Below, one piece after another: positions 1 through 6,110 of a stretch of DNA of 6,257 nt. The position numbers and the translations under genes were made by a program. The first letter of the stretch is position 1. Each line of letters begins with the position of its first letter. The DNA is from Clostridiales bacterium (GTDB lineage Bacteria; Bacillota; Clostridia; Oscillospirales; CAG-272). The DNA lies in assembly GCA_016280525.1 (NCBI GenBank), contig JAEEGW010000378.1:1-6257 (forward strand), read 5' to 3'. Below the pieces are notes generated by a model. The model was not told where the DNA came from. It was given only the letters and a program-made list of their open reading frames with translations, and did not search any database.

Positions 1-1
1 A

Positions 2-340
2 GCTCTTATAAGCGAGCAGCCGGACGGTGCGGACAACGCGGACCTGTCATCGCGCGCGGTGTATCTGTTGTTTCAGATAATATCGGAACTTACACCGCTT
101 GACCGCGCCGCGTCGTCGGAGGACAGAGAATACCCGGATACCGTAAACTCGCTTGACGAAGCGTTCCCGCTCTGCGACGGGCTTGCGCATATCTGCGCCT
201 ACAAGCTCGCGTATCTGCTCATAGCCGACGAGGACACGACTTTATATTCCGTGCTCCGCGCGGAGTACGAGAACGCGAAAAAGCGATTTACCGACTCTTT
301 GTCCGCCAGTATTTCCGGCATAAAAAACGTATATCCGTAA
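2..340 (+). CDS. Probable phage head-tail connector/adaptor protein, C-terminal part (5' end outside window)
   Basis: The frame is open from base 2 with no stop until TAA at 338-340, so this is the 3' end of a gene that starts upstream. A GTG at 59 is an internal Val codon rather than a convincing start, because no Shine-Dalgarno precedes it. The visible 112 residues are mostly helical. The key stretch is a Pro followed by an amphipathic helix (FPLCDGLAHICAYKLAYLLI), then an acidic turn and a second helix (LYSVLRAEYENAKKRF). Short connector proteins of P22 gp4 or T7 gp11 type often end this way, with a Leu/Ala helix and then an EY..AK helix. Its place directly before a gp10-like tail protein supports a role at the portal-tail junction. 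The assignment is from pattern and context. It could also be another small head-completion protein. Confidence 0.55.
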   Translation, partial: ALISEQPDGADNADLSSRAVYLLFQIISELTPLDRAASSEDREYPDTVNSLDEAFPLCDGLAHICAYKLAYLLIADEDTTLYSVLRAEYENAKKRFTDSLSASISGIKNVYP

Positions 341-349
341 GGAGACGCT

Positions 350-2098
350 ATGGCAAGATACAGAAAAAACACGGCGGAAATACTTTATACGGAAACCTTC
401 AAAGGCATTGATATAACGGAGGGAGGAAAAAAGGATTTTTCCTCCTCCGCGTATATGAAAAACTTTACCGTAACGCCGCAGCTGAAGCTCAGAAAGCGCT
501 GCGGTTATAAAAAACTTATCGGCAATATAAAAGCGGACAGCTGTTTCGCGGACAAGGTAAGAGGCGAGGAATGTTTTATCTATAAAAGCGGGAGAACGCT
601 GAAAGCAGTAAGGCTTACCGATATGCGCCTTTTTTCGTGCGATACGGGAAGCTCCGCAAAGGTGGGATATTTCACCTTCGGCGGCGACGTTTATATTTAC
701 GGTTACGGCTTTTACTACCGCTTTGACGGCGGCGGATTTGAACAGATAACGCCGTATATACCGACTGTCGCCGTATCGTGTTCCAACAGCGGCGCCGGAA
801 CGGTGTACGAAAGCCTGAATATCATATGCGATAAAGCGGCGGTCTCCTATTCGCCGGACGGCGTATCCGCGGATTTCGTTCTTCCGGATATAGCCGAAGA
901 CGTAGTCAAAGTCGAACTGTACGGCGACGAAGTTGATATAAACTATTACGAATACGACGCCGCCACGCACGTGCTGACGCTTGATCAGACGCCGTCCGGC
1001 AGCGTGCCGGACGGCCTTAAGGTCACTTTCAAAATGTCGTTGGGCACGATGCTGAATATGCCTGTGCCCGGTCCCGGCTTCTGCATCTACGGCGGTGACC
1101 GCGACACGAGGGTCTTCGCGTACGGAGGCGGCAACGTTCTGCGTTATTCGGACGTTACCTCGACCGGGCCTGACCCGACGTATTTCCCGGCGGACAATTT
1201 CATAACCGTGGGCGACGGGAGCAGTAAGATCACCGCGCTTATCCGTCACTACGACAGACTTATGATCTTTACGGAGAGGGAAACGTGGTTTCTGAGCCCG
1301 TCCACCGTTGATTACGAAGGATACGCAAAACCGTCTTTCCCGCTGTCTCCGCTCAATTCCGTTGTCGGAAGCATAGGCGGCGGCGCGGCGTACGCGGACA
1401 GCTCGCCCGTGACGCTGTCTTCCGACGGCATTTACGTTTTCGGCAGGAGCACCGTAAGAGACGAGCGCAGCGCGCAGAGGATATCCGACAAAGTGAGCTC
1501 TTATACAAGTCCCGCGTTTTTAAAGGGCGCGAAGGTTTACGACAACGAGCACGATAAAGAAATATGGATGTGCTACGACGGCGGCGCGCTGATATACAAC
1601 TACGGTACCGACGCGTTTTATTACTACGACAACGTGGTCGCGGAATACGTTTTCGGGCTAAACGGCAAGACCGCGTTTTATTCGGGAGAGGGCTTATACG
1701 TTTTTGACGAAAGCTGCGATACAGATAACGGAGAAGGCATCGACGCCGTATGGGAAAGCGGCGCGGTGACGCTTGATAAAACGTCAAAGAAGAGAAGACT
1801 GCGCCGCGTGTGTCTTTCCTATCTTCCGGGCGGCGACGTGAGCGCAAGCGTGTACGTTATCCCCAACAGAGGCGAAAAATGCAGATCCGTTTTTTATTCG
1901 GATCAGTCGTTCTCCGGCTTCAGCTTCAACAAAATAAACTTCGGCTCATTTACGTTCGAATGCGGCGGAAAATGCGTGCACGGCAGACGCAGAGCGCAGC
2001 TTTCATCGTTTGAAAACCTTAAAATAAGGATAGAATGCGGCGCATCCGGCGGCTGTCTGTCAGTTTATTCCGTATCGCTTACGGTTGACGGAACATAA
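350..2098 (+). CDS. Phage tail hub/plug protein, P22 gp10-like (putative beta-propeller)
   Basis: This 582-residue protein starts at ATG 350, with AAGGAG at 339-344 placed 5 bases upstream and overlapping the previous stop. It has no signal peptide or membrane segment and is rich in short Tyr/Phe/Gly beta strands. The N-terminus contains a 'MKNFTVTPQLKLRKRCGYKKL'-like entry (about residues 36-55), the usual opening of short-tail hub proteins in which a template is set to a reference. The centre has repeated blade-like elements: an RVFAYGGGNVLRYSD block with a following YFP (about 255-280), LMIFTERETWFLSPS (about 304-318), SSDGIYVFG (about 357-365) and KEIWMCYDGGALIYNYG (about 403-420). The C-terminus has two strand-rich segments (KRRLRRVCLSYLPG and LKIRIECGASGGCLSVYSV). 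This order parallels the P22 gp10 stabilisation protein (472 residues) as I recall it. The likely role is sealing the portal and carrying fibres. A minor tail protein of another phage type is the main alternative. Confidence 0.55.
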   Translation: MARYRKNTAEILYTETFKGIDITEGGKKDFSSSAYMKNFTVTPQLKLRKRCGYKKLIGNIKADSCFADKVRGEECFIYKSGRTLKAVRLTDMRLFSCDTGSSAKVGYFTFGGDVYIYGYGFYYRFDGGGFEQITPYIPTVAVSCSNSGAGTVYESLNIICDKAAVSYSPDGVSADFVLPDIAEDVVKVELYGDEVDINYYEYDAATHVLTLDQTPSGSVPDGLKVTFKMSLGTMLNMPVPGPGFCIYGGDRDTRVFAYGGGNVLRYSDVTSTGPDPTYFPADNFITVGDGSSKITALIRHYDRLMIFTERETWFLSPSTVDYEGYAKPSFPLSPLNSVVGSIGGGAAYADSSPVTLSSDGIYVFGRSTVRDERSAQRISDKVSSYTSPAFLKGAKVYDNEHDKEIWMCYDGGALIYNYGTDAFYYYDNVVAEYVFGLNGKTAFYSGEGLYVFDESCDTDNGEGIDAVWESGAVTLDKTSKKRRLRRVCLSYLPGGDVSASVYVIPNRGEKCRSVFYSDQSFSGFSFNKINFGSFTFECGGKCVHGRRRAQLSSFENLKIRIECGASGGCLSVYSVSLTVDGT

Positions 2099-2117
2099 CA
2101 TAAAAAAGGACGTAAAA

Positions 2118-2414
2118 ATGCAAAACGAGGAAATATTTGTCGTACTTGAGCGTCACGACCAGAAGCTCGGTTCGCTTCAGAAACAGCTTGACGAGCTCAA
2201 GGCGGTACAAAAGGAGATAAAAGCGATGAACGAATCGCTTATTGAAATAACGAACGAAATAAAGCATACGAACGCCTCCCTTTTGTCGTGCGAGGTGAAG
2301 ATAAACGAACTGCAGTCGGCTCCCGTAAAAACGTGGGAGAAGATAGCGGTCTCCGTCATATCGTCGCTTCTGTGCGGCATTCTGGGATACGTTCTGGCAA
2401 GGTTTTTCGGGTAA
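2118..2414 (+). CDS. XhlA-like phage lysis accessory protein (coiled coil plus C-terminal membrane anchor)
   Basis: The 98-residue product has an N-terminal coiled coil (about residues 5-66) with regularly spaced Leu, Ile and Val (LGSLQKQLDELKAVQKEIK). A short KTWEKIAVSVISS junction follows, and then one C-terminal membrane helix (about 76-97). This is the layout of the XhlA family (haemolysin XhlA of Bacillus PBSX, about 89 residues), which sits at the membrane and assists the holin. The ATG at 2118 is preferred over the in-frame TTG at 2085 because AAAAAAGGA lies at 2102-2110, seven bases upstream, and because the TTG would overlap the tail gene. The holin and amidase follow directly, which supports a lysis role. 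It is a known family type rather than a demonstrated function here. Confidence 0.75.
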   Translation: MQNEEIFVVLERHDQKLGSLQKQLDELKAVQKEIKAMNESLIEITNEIKHTNASLLSCEVKINELQSAPVKTWEKIAVSVISSLLCGILGYVLARFFG

Positions 2415-2422
2415 GGAGGATA

Positions 2423-2743
2423 ATGGAAGGCTTTTTTACATTAAAATCGCTTCTGACGTACAGCGGCGCGGCGGCTGCCGCCGCCGCTCTGACGCAGATA
2501 ATAAAACCGCTTGCCGCAAAGCTGCCGTTTCAGGTGAGCGCACGGTTTATAACGTATATAACAGCTCTTATCATAACGCTCGCCGCAACGGTGTTATCCG
2601 GCAGTAAAGAGCCGGCGGACTACGCTTTATGCACCGTGAACGCGGCATTGATATCGCTTTCGTCAAACGGAGGATACGATCTTATAAAATCGCTTATGAG
2701 CGACAACGACGATACGGAGGACAATGATGAAGATAACTCTTGA
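2423..2743 (+). CDS. Phage holin-like small membrane protein
   Basis: The 106-residue protein has two probable membrane segments: an Ala-rich one around residues 11-33 and a second around 41-59 (RFITYITALIITLAATVL). A weaker hydrophobic or amphipathic stretch lies at about 66-82. The tail is strongly acidic and polar (DNDDTEDNDEDNS), as in many holins with charged ends. Holins collect in the cytoplasmic membrane and at a set time open holes that release or activate the endolysin. The start is ATG 2423, with AGGAGG ending at 2419, a short spacer of 3 bases. The stop of the XhlA gene is 8 bases upstream, and the 3' end overlaps the amidase gene in another frame. The exact holin family is not recognised; the assignment rests on size, topology and the XhlA-amidase context. 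Confidence 0.75.
   Translation: MEGFFTLKSLLTYSGAAAAAAALTQIIKPLAAKLPFQVSARFITYITALIITLAATVLSGSKEPADYALCTVNAALISLSSNGGYDLIKSLMSDNDDTEDNDEDNS
2716..2720 (+). promoter_or_regulatory. Ribosome binding site of the amidase gene (GGAGG) inside the holin gene
   Basis: GGAGG lies inside the last codons of the holin gene, ahead of two consecutive ATG codons at 2724 and 2727. The spacers are 3 and 6 bases. The 6-base spacing is the more usual one, so 2727 was chosen. The holin gene itself uses a 3-base spacer, so 2724 (one extra Met) is also possible. The overlap suggests translational coupling of endolysin to holin. Confidence 0.7.
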
Positions 2744-3764
2744 TCCCGGCCACGGGCAGTTCGGCAACCCCGGAGTGCTTGCCGGCTACTACGAGGGAAC
2801 GCGCGTATATATGCTTGCGCAGATATTGAAGCGCGAGCTTGAAAAATACGAAGACACGGAAGTAATAATAACAAGAAAAGACATAACGGATAACCCTTCG
2901 CTCGCTAACAGAGGCGGAGAGGCGGTCAGGAACGGAAGCGAGCTTTTCATATCGCTGCACTCAAACGCCGCCTCAAATCCCGCCGCGCACGGCGTTTCCG
3001 TCTTCAGAAGCGTGAAACGCCCGGAAAGCGAAAAGCTGGGCAGACTTTTGGGCGAAGCCGTAGTGGATACGATGAAAAAACGCACGGATATAACGTATCT
3101 GCGCGGAGTTATGACAAGAACGGAAAGCTACGACGGAGAGGTCGCGGACTATTACGGCGTACTGCGTTCTTCCGTAAAATCGGATAAAGTAAAGTATTCG
3201 TTTATAATAGAGCACGGCTTTCATACCAATCTTACGGAATGTGAGTATATGTTCTCCGACGAGTCGCTGCAGGAAATAGCCGAAGCGGAGGCAAAGGTCA
3301 TAGCCGAATATTTCGGACTGCGCGAGAGCGGAGACAAGCCGAAGGACTATATAGAATACGTCGTAAAACCCGGCGATACGTTATCGGCTATCGCCAGAAA
3401 ATACGGCACTACGTGGCGCGCGCTGGCGGAATACAACGACATAAAAAATCCGGATCTTATAATAGACGGGCAGATCATTAAAATACCCGTCAGCTCGGAA
3501 ATAAATATCGGCGACGTGGTGCGTATAAAAGCGGATAAGGATACGTACTATCCGGACGGCAACCCTTTTCCCGGTTGGGTAAAGGATTACGATTATGTTG
3601 TAGCAAAAACAGCGGATTCGCGCGGCGAGCCGGTCTGCCGTAACGGCGACAGATGCGTGCTTCTCGGAAACAAGATAAACAGAAAGACAGGAAGCCACGG
3701 CTCGTCCATAAATTCGTGGGCGAGTATCGAATACATTGAAAAAATAAGAGCGGAGAAAAAATAA
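2727..3764 (+). CDS. Endolysin: zinc N-acetylmuramoyl-L-alanine amidase (Amidase_3) with LysM and SH3-like domain
   Basis: The 345-residue enzyme cleaves the amide bond between N-acetylmuramic acid and L-Ala of peptidoglycan. The catalytic domain (about residues 1-200) has the Amidase_3 zinc and catalytic residues in the expected order: H9 in DPGHG, E23 in AGYYEG, H78 in FISLHSNA, and catalytic E162 in FIIEHGFH. A LysM domain follows (about 211-255, YVVKPGDTLSAIARKYG to IIKIPV), which binds glycan chains. The last 90 residues (256-345) contain GDVVRIK, a Tyr-Tyr-x-x-Gly turn, PFPGWVKDYDYVV, RCVLLG and INSW, which fits an SH3-like wall-binding module of phage endolysins. There is no signal peptide, so release should depend on the holin just upstream. 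The start at 2727 gives the typical MKI.LDPGHG opening. It is intact and is the surest gene of the window. Confidence 0.95.
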   Translation: MKITLDPGHGQFGNPGVLAGYYEGTRVYMLAQILKRELEKYEDTEVIITRKDITDNPSLANRGGEAVRNGSELFISLHSNAASNPAAHGVSVFRSVKRPESEKLGRLLGEAVVDTMKKRTDITYLRGVMTRTESYDGEVADYYGVLRSSVKSDKVKYSFIIEHGFHTNLTECEYMFSDESLQEIAEAEAKVIAEYFGLRESGDKPKDYIEYVVKPGDTLSAIARKYGTTWRALAEYNDIKNPDLIIDGQIIKIPVSSEINIGDVVRIKADKDTYYPDGNPFPGWVKDYDYVVAKTADSRGEPVCRNGDRCVLLGNKINRKTGSHGSSINSWASIEYIEKIRAEKK

Positions 3765-3784
3765 AAAAAGAAGGGATATAAAAA

Positions 3785-4534
3785 ATGGCAATAAGAAGAA
3801 TGACGGATAACGTAGCGGTCATATCGTCTTTACCGGATACGCCGCAGCCGCCCGCGTATAACGCGGCGATACTGAAATCCAAGTTCGACGAGGCGGCAAA
3901 CAAAATAAAAACGTATATAAACGATACGCTTATACCGGATATGGAAGAAGCCGCCGTGACCGGATGCACCGCGGTAAGAAAACTGCTTATGTCTTATACT
4001 GCGGCGGGCACTTATACGTTCAATACGGAAGCTCATCCGTCCGTCGGCGGCGTATACGACGTTATACTCATAGGCGGCGGGGGAGGCGGAAGCACCGCTT
4101 CCACATCCGCTGCGGGACTCAGCACTGGCGGCGGCTCCGGCGCGGTGACAAAAGTGTTTTCCGCACAGCTGTACGGTACGTATTCCGTAGCCGTCGGCGC
4201 GGCGGGTACAAGCAGCGTCAACAGCGGAACGTCCGGCGGAACGAGCTATATAATGAAATCCGACTATACGTATACAAAGACCGCCGCGGGCGGCGGCGCG
4301 TCGTCTCAGATGAGCAGGATAGGCAAAAGCGGCGGCATAGGCGGAGAAGACAGCGTGTATCTTGACGGCACGTACGGCTGCGGCCGCGGCGGCGACAACG
4401 AATACGGCCGCGGCGTGCGCGGAGGTCTTATATCTGACGACGTACAGCCGGCGCAGGGGTACGGCGCGGGCGGCTGGGGATCGTTTGCTCCCACCGGCGG
4501 CGCTGTGTATATCTACGGGTACGAGGTGGTCTGA
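3785..4534 (+). CDS. Glycine-rich phage tail fibre/receptor-binding protein
   Basis: This 249-residue protein starts at ATG 3785, with an AGAAGGG ribosome binding site at 3769-3775. The N-terminal 55 or so residues (IS.LPDTPQPP, then an ALKSKFDEAANKIKTYINDTLI-like helix) match the short attachment segment often seen in phage fibre and collar proteins of Firmicutes. A strand pattern follows (AAGTYTFNTEAHPSVGGVYDVILI, about residues 73-96), leading into six consecutive Gly (97-102). The remaining 140 residues are Gly-rich and Ser/Thr-rich with little hydrophobic core. Fibre tips and receptor-binding adhesins of the glycine-rich type look like this, with a beta strand entry and then polyglycine loops. 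It is placed after the lysis cassette and before the repeat protein, and ends with TGA two bases before the next ATG. A role in host-surface contact is inferred; the receptor cannot be told. Confidence 0.7.
   Translation: MAIRRMTDNVAVISSLPDTPQPPAYNAAILKSKFDEAANKIKTYINDTLIPDMEEAAVTGCTAVRKLLMSYTAAGTYTFNTEAHPSVGGVYDVILIGGGGGGSTASTSAAGLSTGGGSGAVTKVFSAQLYGTYSVAVGAAGTSSVNSGTSGGTSYIMKSDYTYTKTAAGGGASSQMSRIGKSGGIGGEDSVYLDGTYGCGRGGDNEYGRGVRGGLISDDVQPAQGYGAGGWGSFAPTGGAVYIYGYEVV
4523..4529 (+). promoter_or_regulatory. Ribosome binding site deciding the start of the repeat protein (GAGGTGG)
   Basis: GAGGTGG sits in the last codons of the glycine-rich gene, six bases before ATG 4536. It favours this start over an in-frame upstream ATG at 4362, which would overlap the fibre gene by more than 170 bases and has no such site. 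Confidence 0.65.
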
Positions 4535-4535
4535 T

Positions 4536-5846
4536 ATGGCGGATAAATCATACGAAAGCTACGAAATGCTCGCAAAACTGCTGAATTCCGGCAGAAAAGA
4601 AAATATAGACAGCGTGTACGACGCGCTGTCCGAGGTCATAACCGGCGAATATCAGAGAAAAAAGCAGGAAAACAAAGACACGTACGCGGATAAAAGAAAC
4701 GCGCTTGCGAAAAACAGGGCGAAAGCGGAGAAATATCTTGATTATTTCATGACGGAAAAGGGCTACAACGGCTCCGGCATAGAGGCGGACGCAAAGCTCA
4801 AAGCAAGCCTCGGATATAATTCCGATCTCGGCTCGCTTTACGCGGCGGAGGCGCTTTCCGCGTCCGATATCGACTCTGAGTACGTTTCCGCAAAGTTGAA
4901 AAACGAAGCGGAAAGAAACGAGAAAAAAGCTGAATCGGACAAAGACTACGCGGACGCGCTTTACAAAGCCTACGGCGACGACCGGCAGATGGCGCTGAAG
5001 CGCGACCAGTTCGACTATCAGAAGGAGTCCGACGAGAAAGACAGAGCTATCAAACGCGATCAGTTCGATTATCAGAAAGAATCGGATGAAAAGGACAGAA
5101 GCTTCAAGCGCGATCAGTTTGATTATCAAAAAGAATCGGATGAAAAAGACAGAAGCCTCAAGCGCGACCAGTTTGATTATCAGAAGGAGTCCGACGAGAA
5201 AGACAGAAGTTTCAAACGCGAACAGTTCGACTATCAGAAAGAGTCCGATGAGAAAGACAGAGAACTGAAACAGACAGAGCAGCAACAGAAGGCGGAGCTT
5301 GAGCGGCAGAAGCTGAGAAACGACAGCGAATACAGATCCGAGCAGCTGAGGCTTGAAAACGAGATCAAGCAGAAAGAAACGGAGATCAAGCGGATGCAGG
5401 CGGAGACGGACGCGGCGAAAGTCAAAGCGACGACCGACTCTCAGAAGAGTGAAGCGGAAGAGATGCAGGCAAAGGTGAACGCTTACAGGCAGCTTTTGTA
5501 TAACGATATCAAAGCGCAGTTCGATATGACGGACGATCTTGACGAAAAACAGCGAATCTACGATTCCGTAACGGGCGTGAACGCGGAAAACGCCGCGGAG
5601 ATCTACGGAGAGACGCTGTATAAAAATATGATCAAGGAGTTCTCAAAGGACCTGACGGAAGCGAAGATCAAAAAAGCAGACGAGGCCGTGGTTCAGAAGC
5701 TCTACGACAGGTTTGTCAACGCGAAGGACGAATATCATTACGAGACGTATATGAAGCTGAAACGCGAGCTCCAGTTCGGAAACTTCCCCGGCTTTACCGA
5801 GGACCAGCTTGAGCGGGCGTATAAAGCGTACCTGAAGAATAATTAA
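4536..5846 (+). CDS. Uncharacterised phage protein, charged helical, with five 18-residue repeats; virion or ejection candidate
   Basis: The 436-residue product is almost wholly predicted helical and very rich in Lys, Glu, Asp, Gln and Arg, with no membrane segment or signal. Residues 1-90 are helices with spaced Leu, Tyr and Ala. About 80-105 carries a Gly-containing turn (KGYNGSGIEADAKLKASLGY), which I recall as a recurrent short motif in proteins of this type from gut Firmicutes phages. Residues 155-244 form five near-identical units, KRDQFDYQKESDEKDRSF in its commonest form. A Glu/Gln/Lys-rich helix follows to about 310, then a conserved-looking helical C-terminal domain (YNDIKAQFDMTDDLDEK to the end). 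No enzyme motif is visible. It is the last gene of the operon and sits next to a fibre gene, so a virion part, an internal or ejected protein or a fibre partner are all possible. Function is unknown. Confidence 0.9.
   Translation: MADKSYESYEMLAKLLNSGRKENIDSVYDALSEVITGEYQRKKQENKDTYADKRNALAKNRAKAEKYLDYFMTEKGYNGSGIEADAKLKASLGYNSDLGSLYAAEALSASDIDSEYVSAKLKNEAERNEKKAESDKDYADALYKAYGDDRQMALKRDQFDYQKESDEKDRAIKRDQFDYQKESDEKDRSFKRDQFDYQKESDEKDRSLKRDQFDYQKESDEKDRSFKREQFDYQKESDEKDRELKQTEQQQKAELERQKLRNDSEYRSEQLRLENEIKQKETEIKRMQAETDAAKVKATTDSQKSEAEEMQAKVNAYRQLLYNDIKAQFDMTDDLDEKQRIYDSVTGVNAENAAEIYGETLYKNMIKEFSKDLTEAKIKKADEAVVQKLYDRFVNAKDEYHYETYMKLKRELQFGNFPGFTEDQLERAYKAYLKNN
4998..5267 (+). repeat. Five tandem 54-bp in-frame units coding for an 18-residue helical repeat
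   Basis: Units start at 4998, 5052, 5106, 5160 and 5214. All keep the amino acids QFDYQKESDEKDR, and differences are confined to the third residue (Asp, or Glu in unit 5) and the last two (AI, SF, SL, SF, EL). At DNA level units 1 and 4 share codons such as AAGGAGTCCGACGAG, while units 2 and 3 share AAAGAATCGGATGAA. A degenerate sixth unit follows from 5268. Confidence 0.95.
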
Positions 5847-5865
5847 ACGACAGCGAAATATCAAG

Positions 5866-5890
5866 ACGGGCGACCATCGGTCGCCCGTTT
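5866..5890 (+). terminator. Possible operon terminator: perfect 10-bp hairpin after the last phage gene
   Basis: ACGGGCGACC at 5866-5875 pairs perfectly with GGTCGCCCGT at 5879-5888 around an ATC loop, 19 bases after the stop codon. It is followed only by a short T-run and then AAAA, so it is weaker than a classic terminator. The same sequence is the first member of the repeat array, so it may be a repeat that also serves as a transcript end. Confidence 0.4.
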
Positions 5891-6005
5891 AAAATCAATG
5901 TAGGGGCGACCATTGGTCGTCCGTTTAAAATCAATGTAGGGGCGACCATTGGTCGTCCGTTTTTAAATCAAACAAATCAATGTAGGGGCGACCATTGGTC
6001 GTCCG
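5866..6005. repeat. Array of four palindromic REP-like units
   Basis: The core starts at 5868, 5904, 5940 and 5986, so spacings are 36, 36 and 46 bases. Copies 2-4 are identical: GTAG foot, stem GGGCGACC, loop ATT, stem GGTCGTCC with one G-T wobble, and an upstream AAATCAAT. Copies 2 and 3 form an exact 36-base direct repeat from 5891 and 5927. Copy 1 has a fully paired stem (GGTCGCCC), an ATC loop, and no GTAG. The foot plus imperfect hairpin is the layout of REP elements moved by Y1 (RAYT-type) transposases; no such transposase is in the window. Confidence 0.85.
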
Positions 6006-6019
6006 AATTAAATAATATA

Positions 6020-6047
6020 GAATAAATAATAAAGAATAAAGAATAAA
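6020..6047. repeat. Heptamer tandem repeat GAATAAA, four units
   Basis: Units at 6020, 6027, 6034 and 6041 read GAATAAA, except unit two, which is TAATAAA. It is in an A/T-rich stretch from about 6006 to 6051 that separates the palindrome array from the G+C-rich hairpins. It is probably a slippage-prone low-complexity sequence. Confidence 0.8.
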
Positions 6048-6069
6048 AAAAGGAGTCGGCTCCGCCGAC
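6045..6069 (-). terminator. Possible minus-strand rho-independent terminator
   Basis: Read on the minus strand, GTCGGC and GCCGAC pair (6064-6069 with 6055-6060) around a 3-base loop. Three bases later a run of seven T follows (A at 6045-6051 on the plus strand). The stem is short at 6 bp. It would end a gene lying to the right on the opposite strand and reading toward the phage operon. Confidence 0.4.
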
Positions 6070-6109
6070 GAAAATGGGTGGTCCCCCACCCCTCACGGCG
6101 CTGCGCGCC
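6055..6109. repeat. Three consecutive small G+C-rich hairpins
   Basis: The stems are GTCGGC/GCCGAC (6055-6069), GGGTGG/CCACCC (6076-6091) and GGCGC/GCGCC (6097-6109), with loops of 3, 4 and 3 bases. They sit in one 55-base block. This could be part of a dispersed intergenic element, but only one copy is in the window. Confidence 0.55.
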
Positions 6110-6110
6110 A

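Noticed and set aside
242..1249. 335-codon open frame on the minus strand, antisense to the tail hub gene
   Set aside because: It lies inside a well-supported plus-strand gene, has a composition rich in Arg, Val and Ile expected of an antisense shadow, no ribosome binding site and no recognisable domain.
1810..2013. Short plus-strand frame inside the hub gene
   Set aside because: It is Arg/Gln-rich out-of-frame reading of a well-supported gene, without a start signal.
2288..2422. Upstream extension of the holin gene
   Set aside because: It overlaps the XhlA-like gene in another frame and is polar and Arg-rich; ATG 2423 has AGGAGG directly upstream.
3785..4534. Diversity-generating retroelement target gene
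   Set aside because: No reverse transcriptase, template repeat or AAC/AAT-rich variable region is visible near the end of the fibre-type gene.
4362..4535. Upstream extension of the repeat protein by 58 codons
   Set aside because: It would overlap the glycine-rich gene in another frame, is Ala/Thr/Arg-rich as expected of a shadow, and lacks a ribosome binding site, whereas ATG 4536 has GAGGTGG at good spacing.
4548..5285. 245-codon minus-strand frame with repeated hydrophobic, membrane-like segments
   Set aside because: The hydrophobic repeats are the antisense reading of the charged 18-residue repeats, so the apparent membrane protein is an artefact of the repeat codons.
5866..6005. CRISPR array
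   Set aside because: The units are palindromic with short, nearly identical gaps (the 36-base period includes the repeated flanks), so there are no unique spacers, and no cas gene is present.
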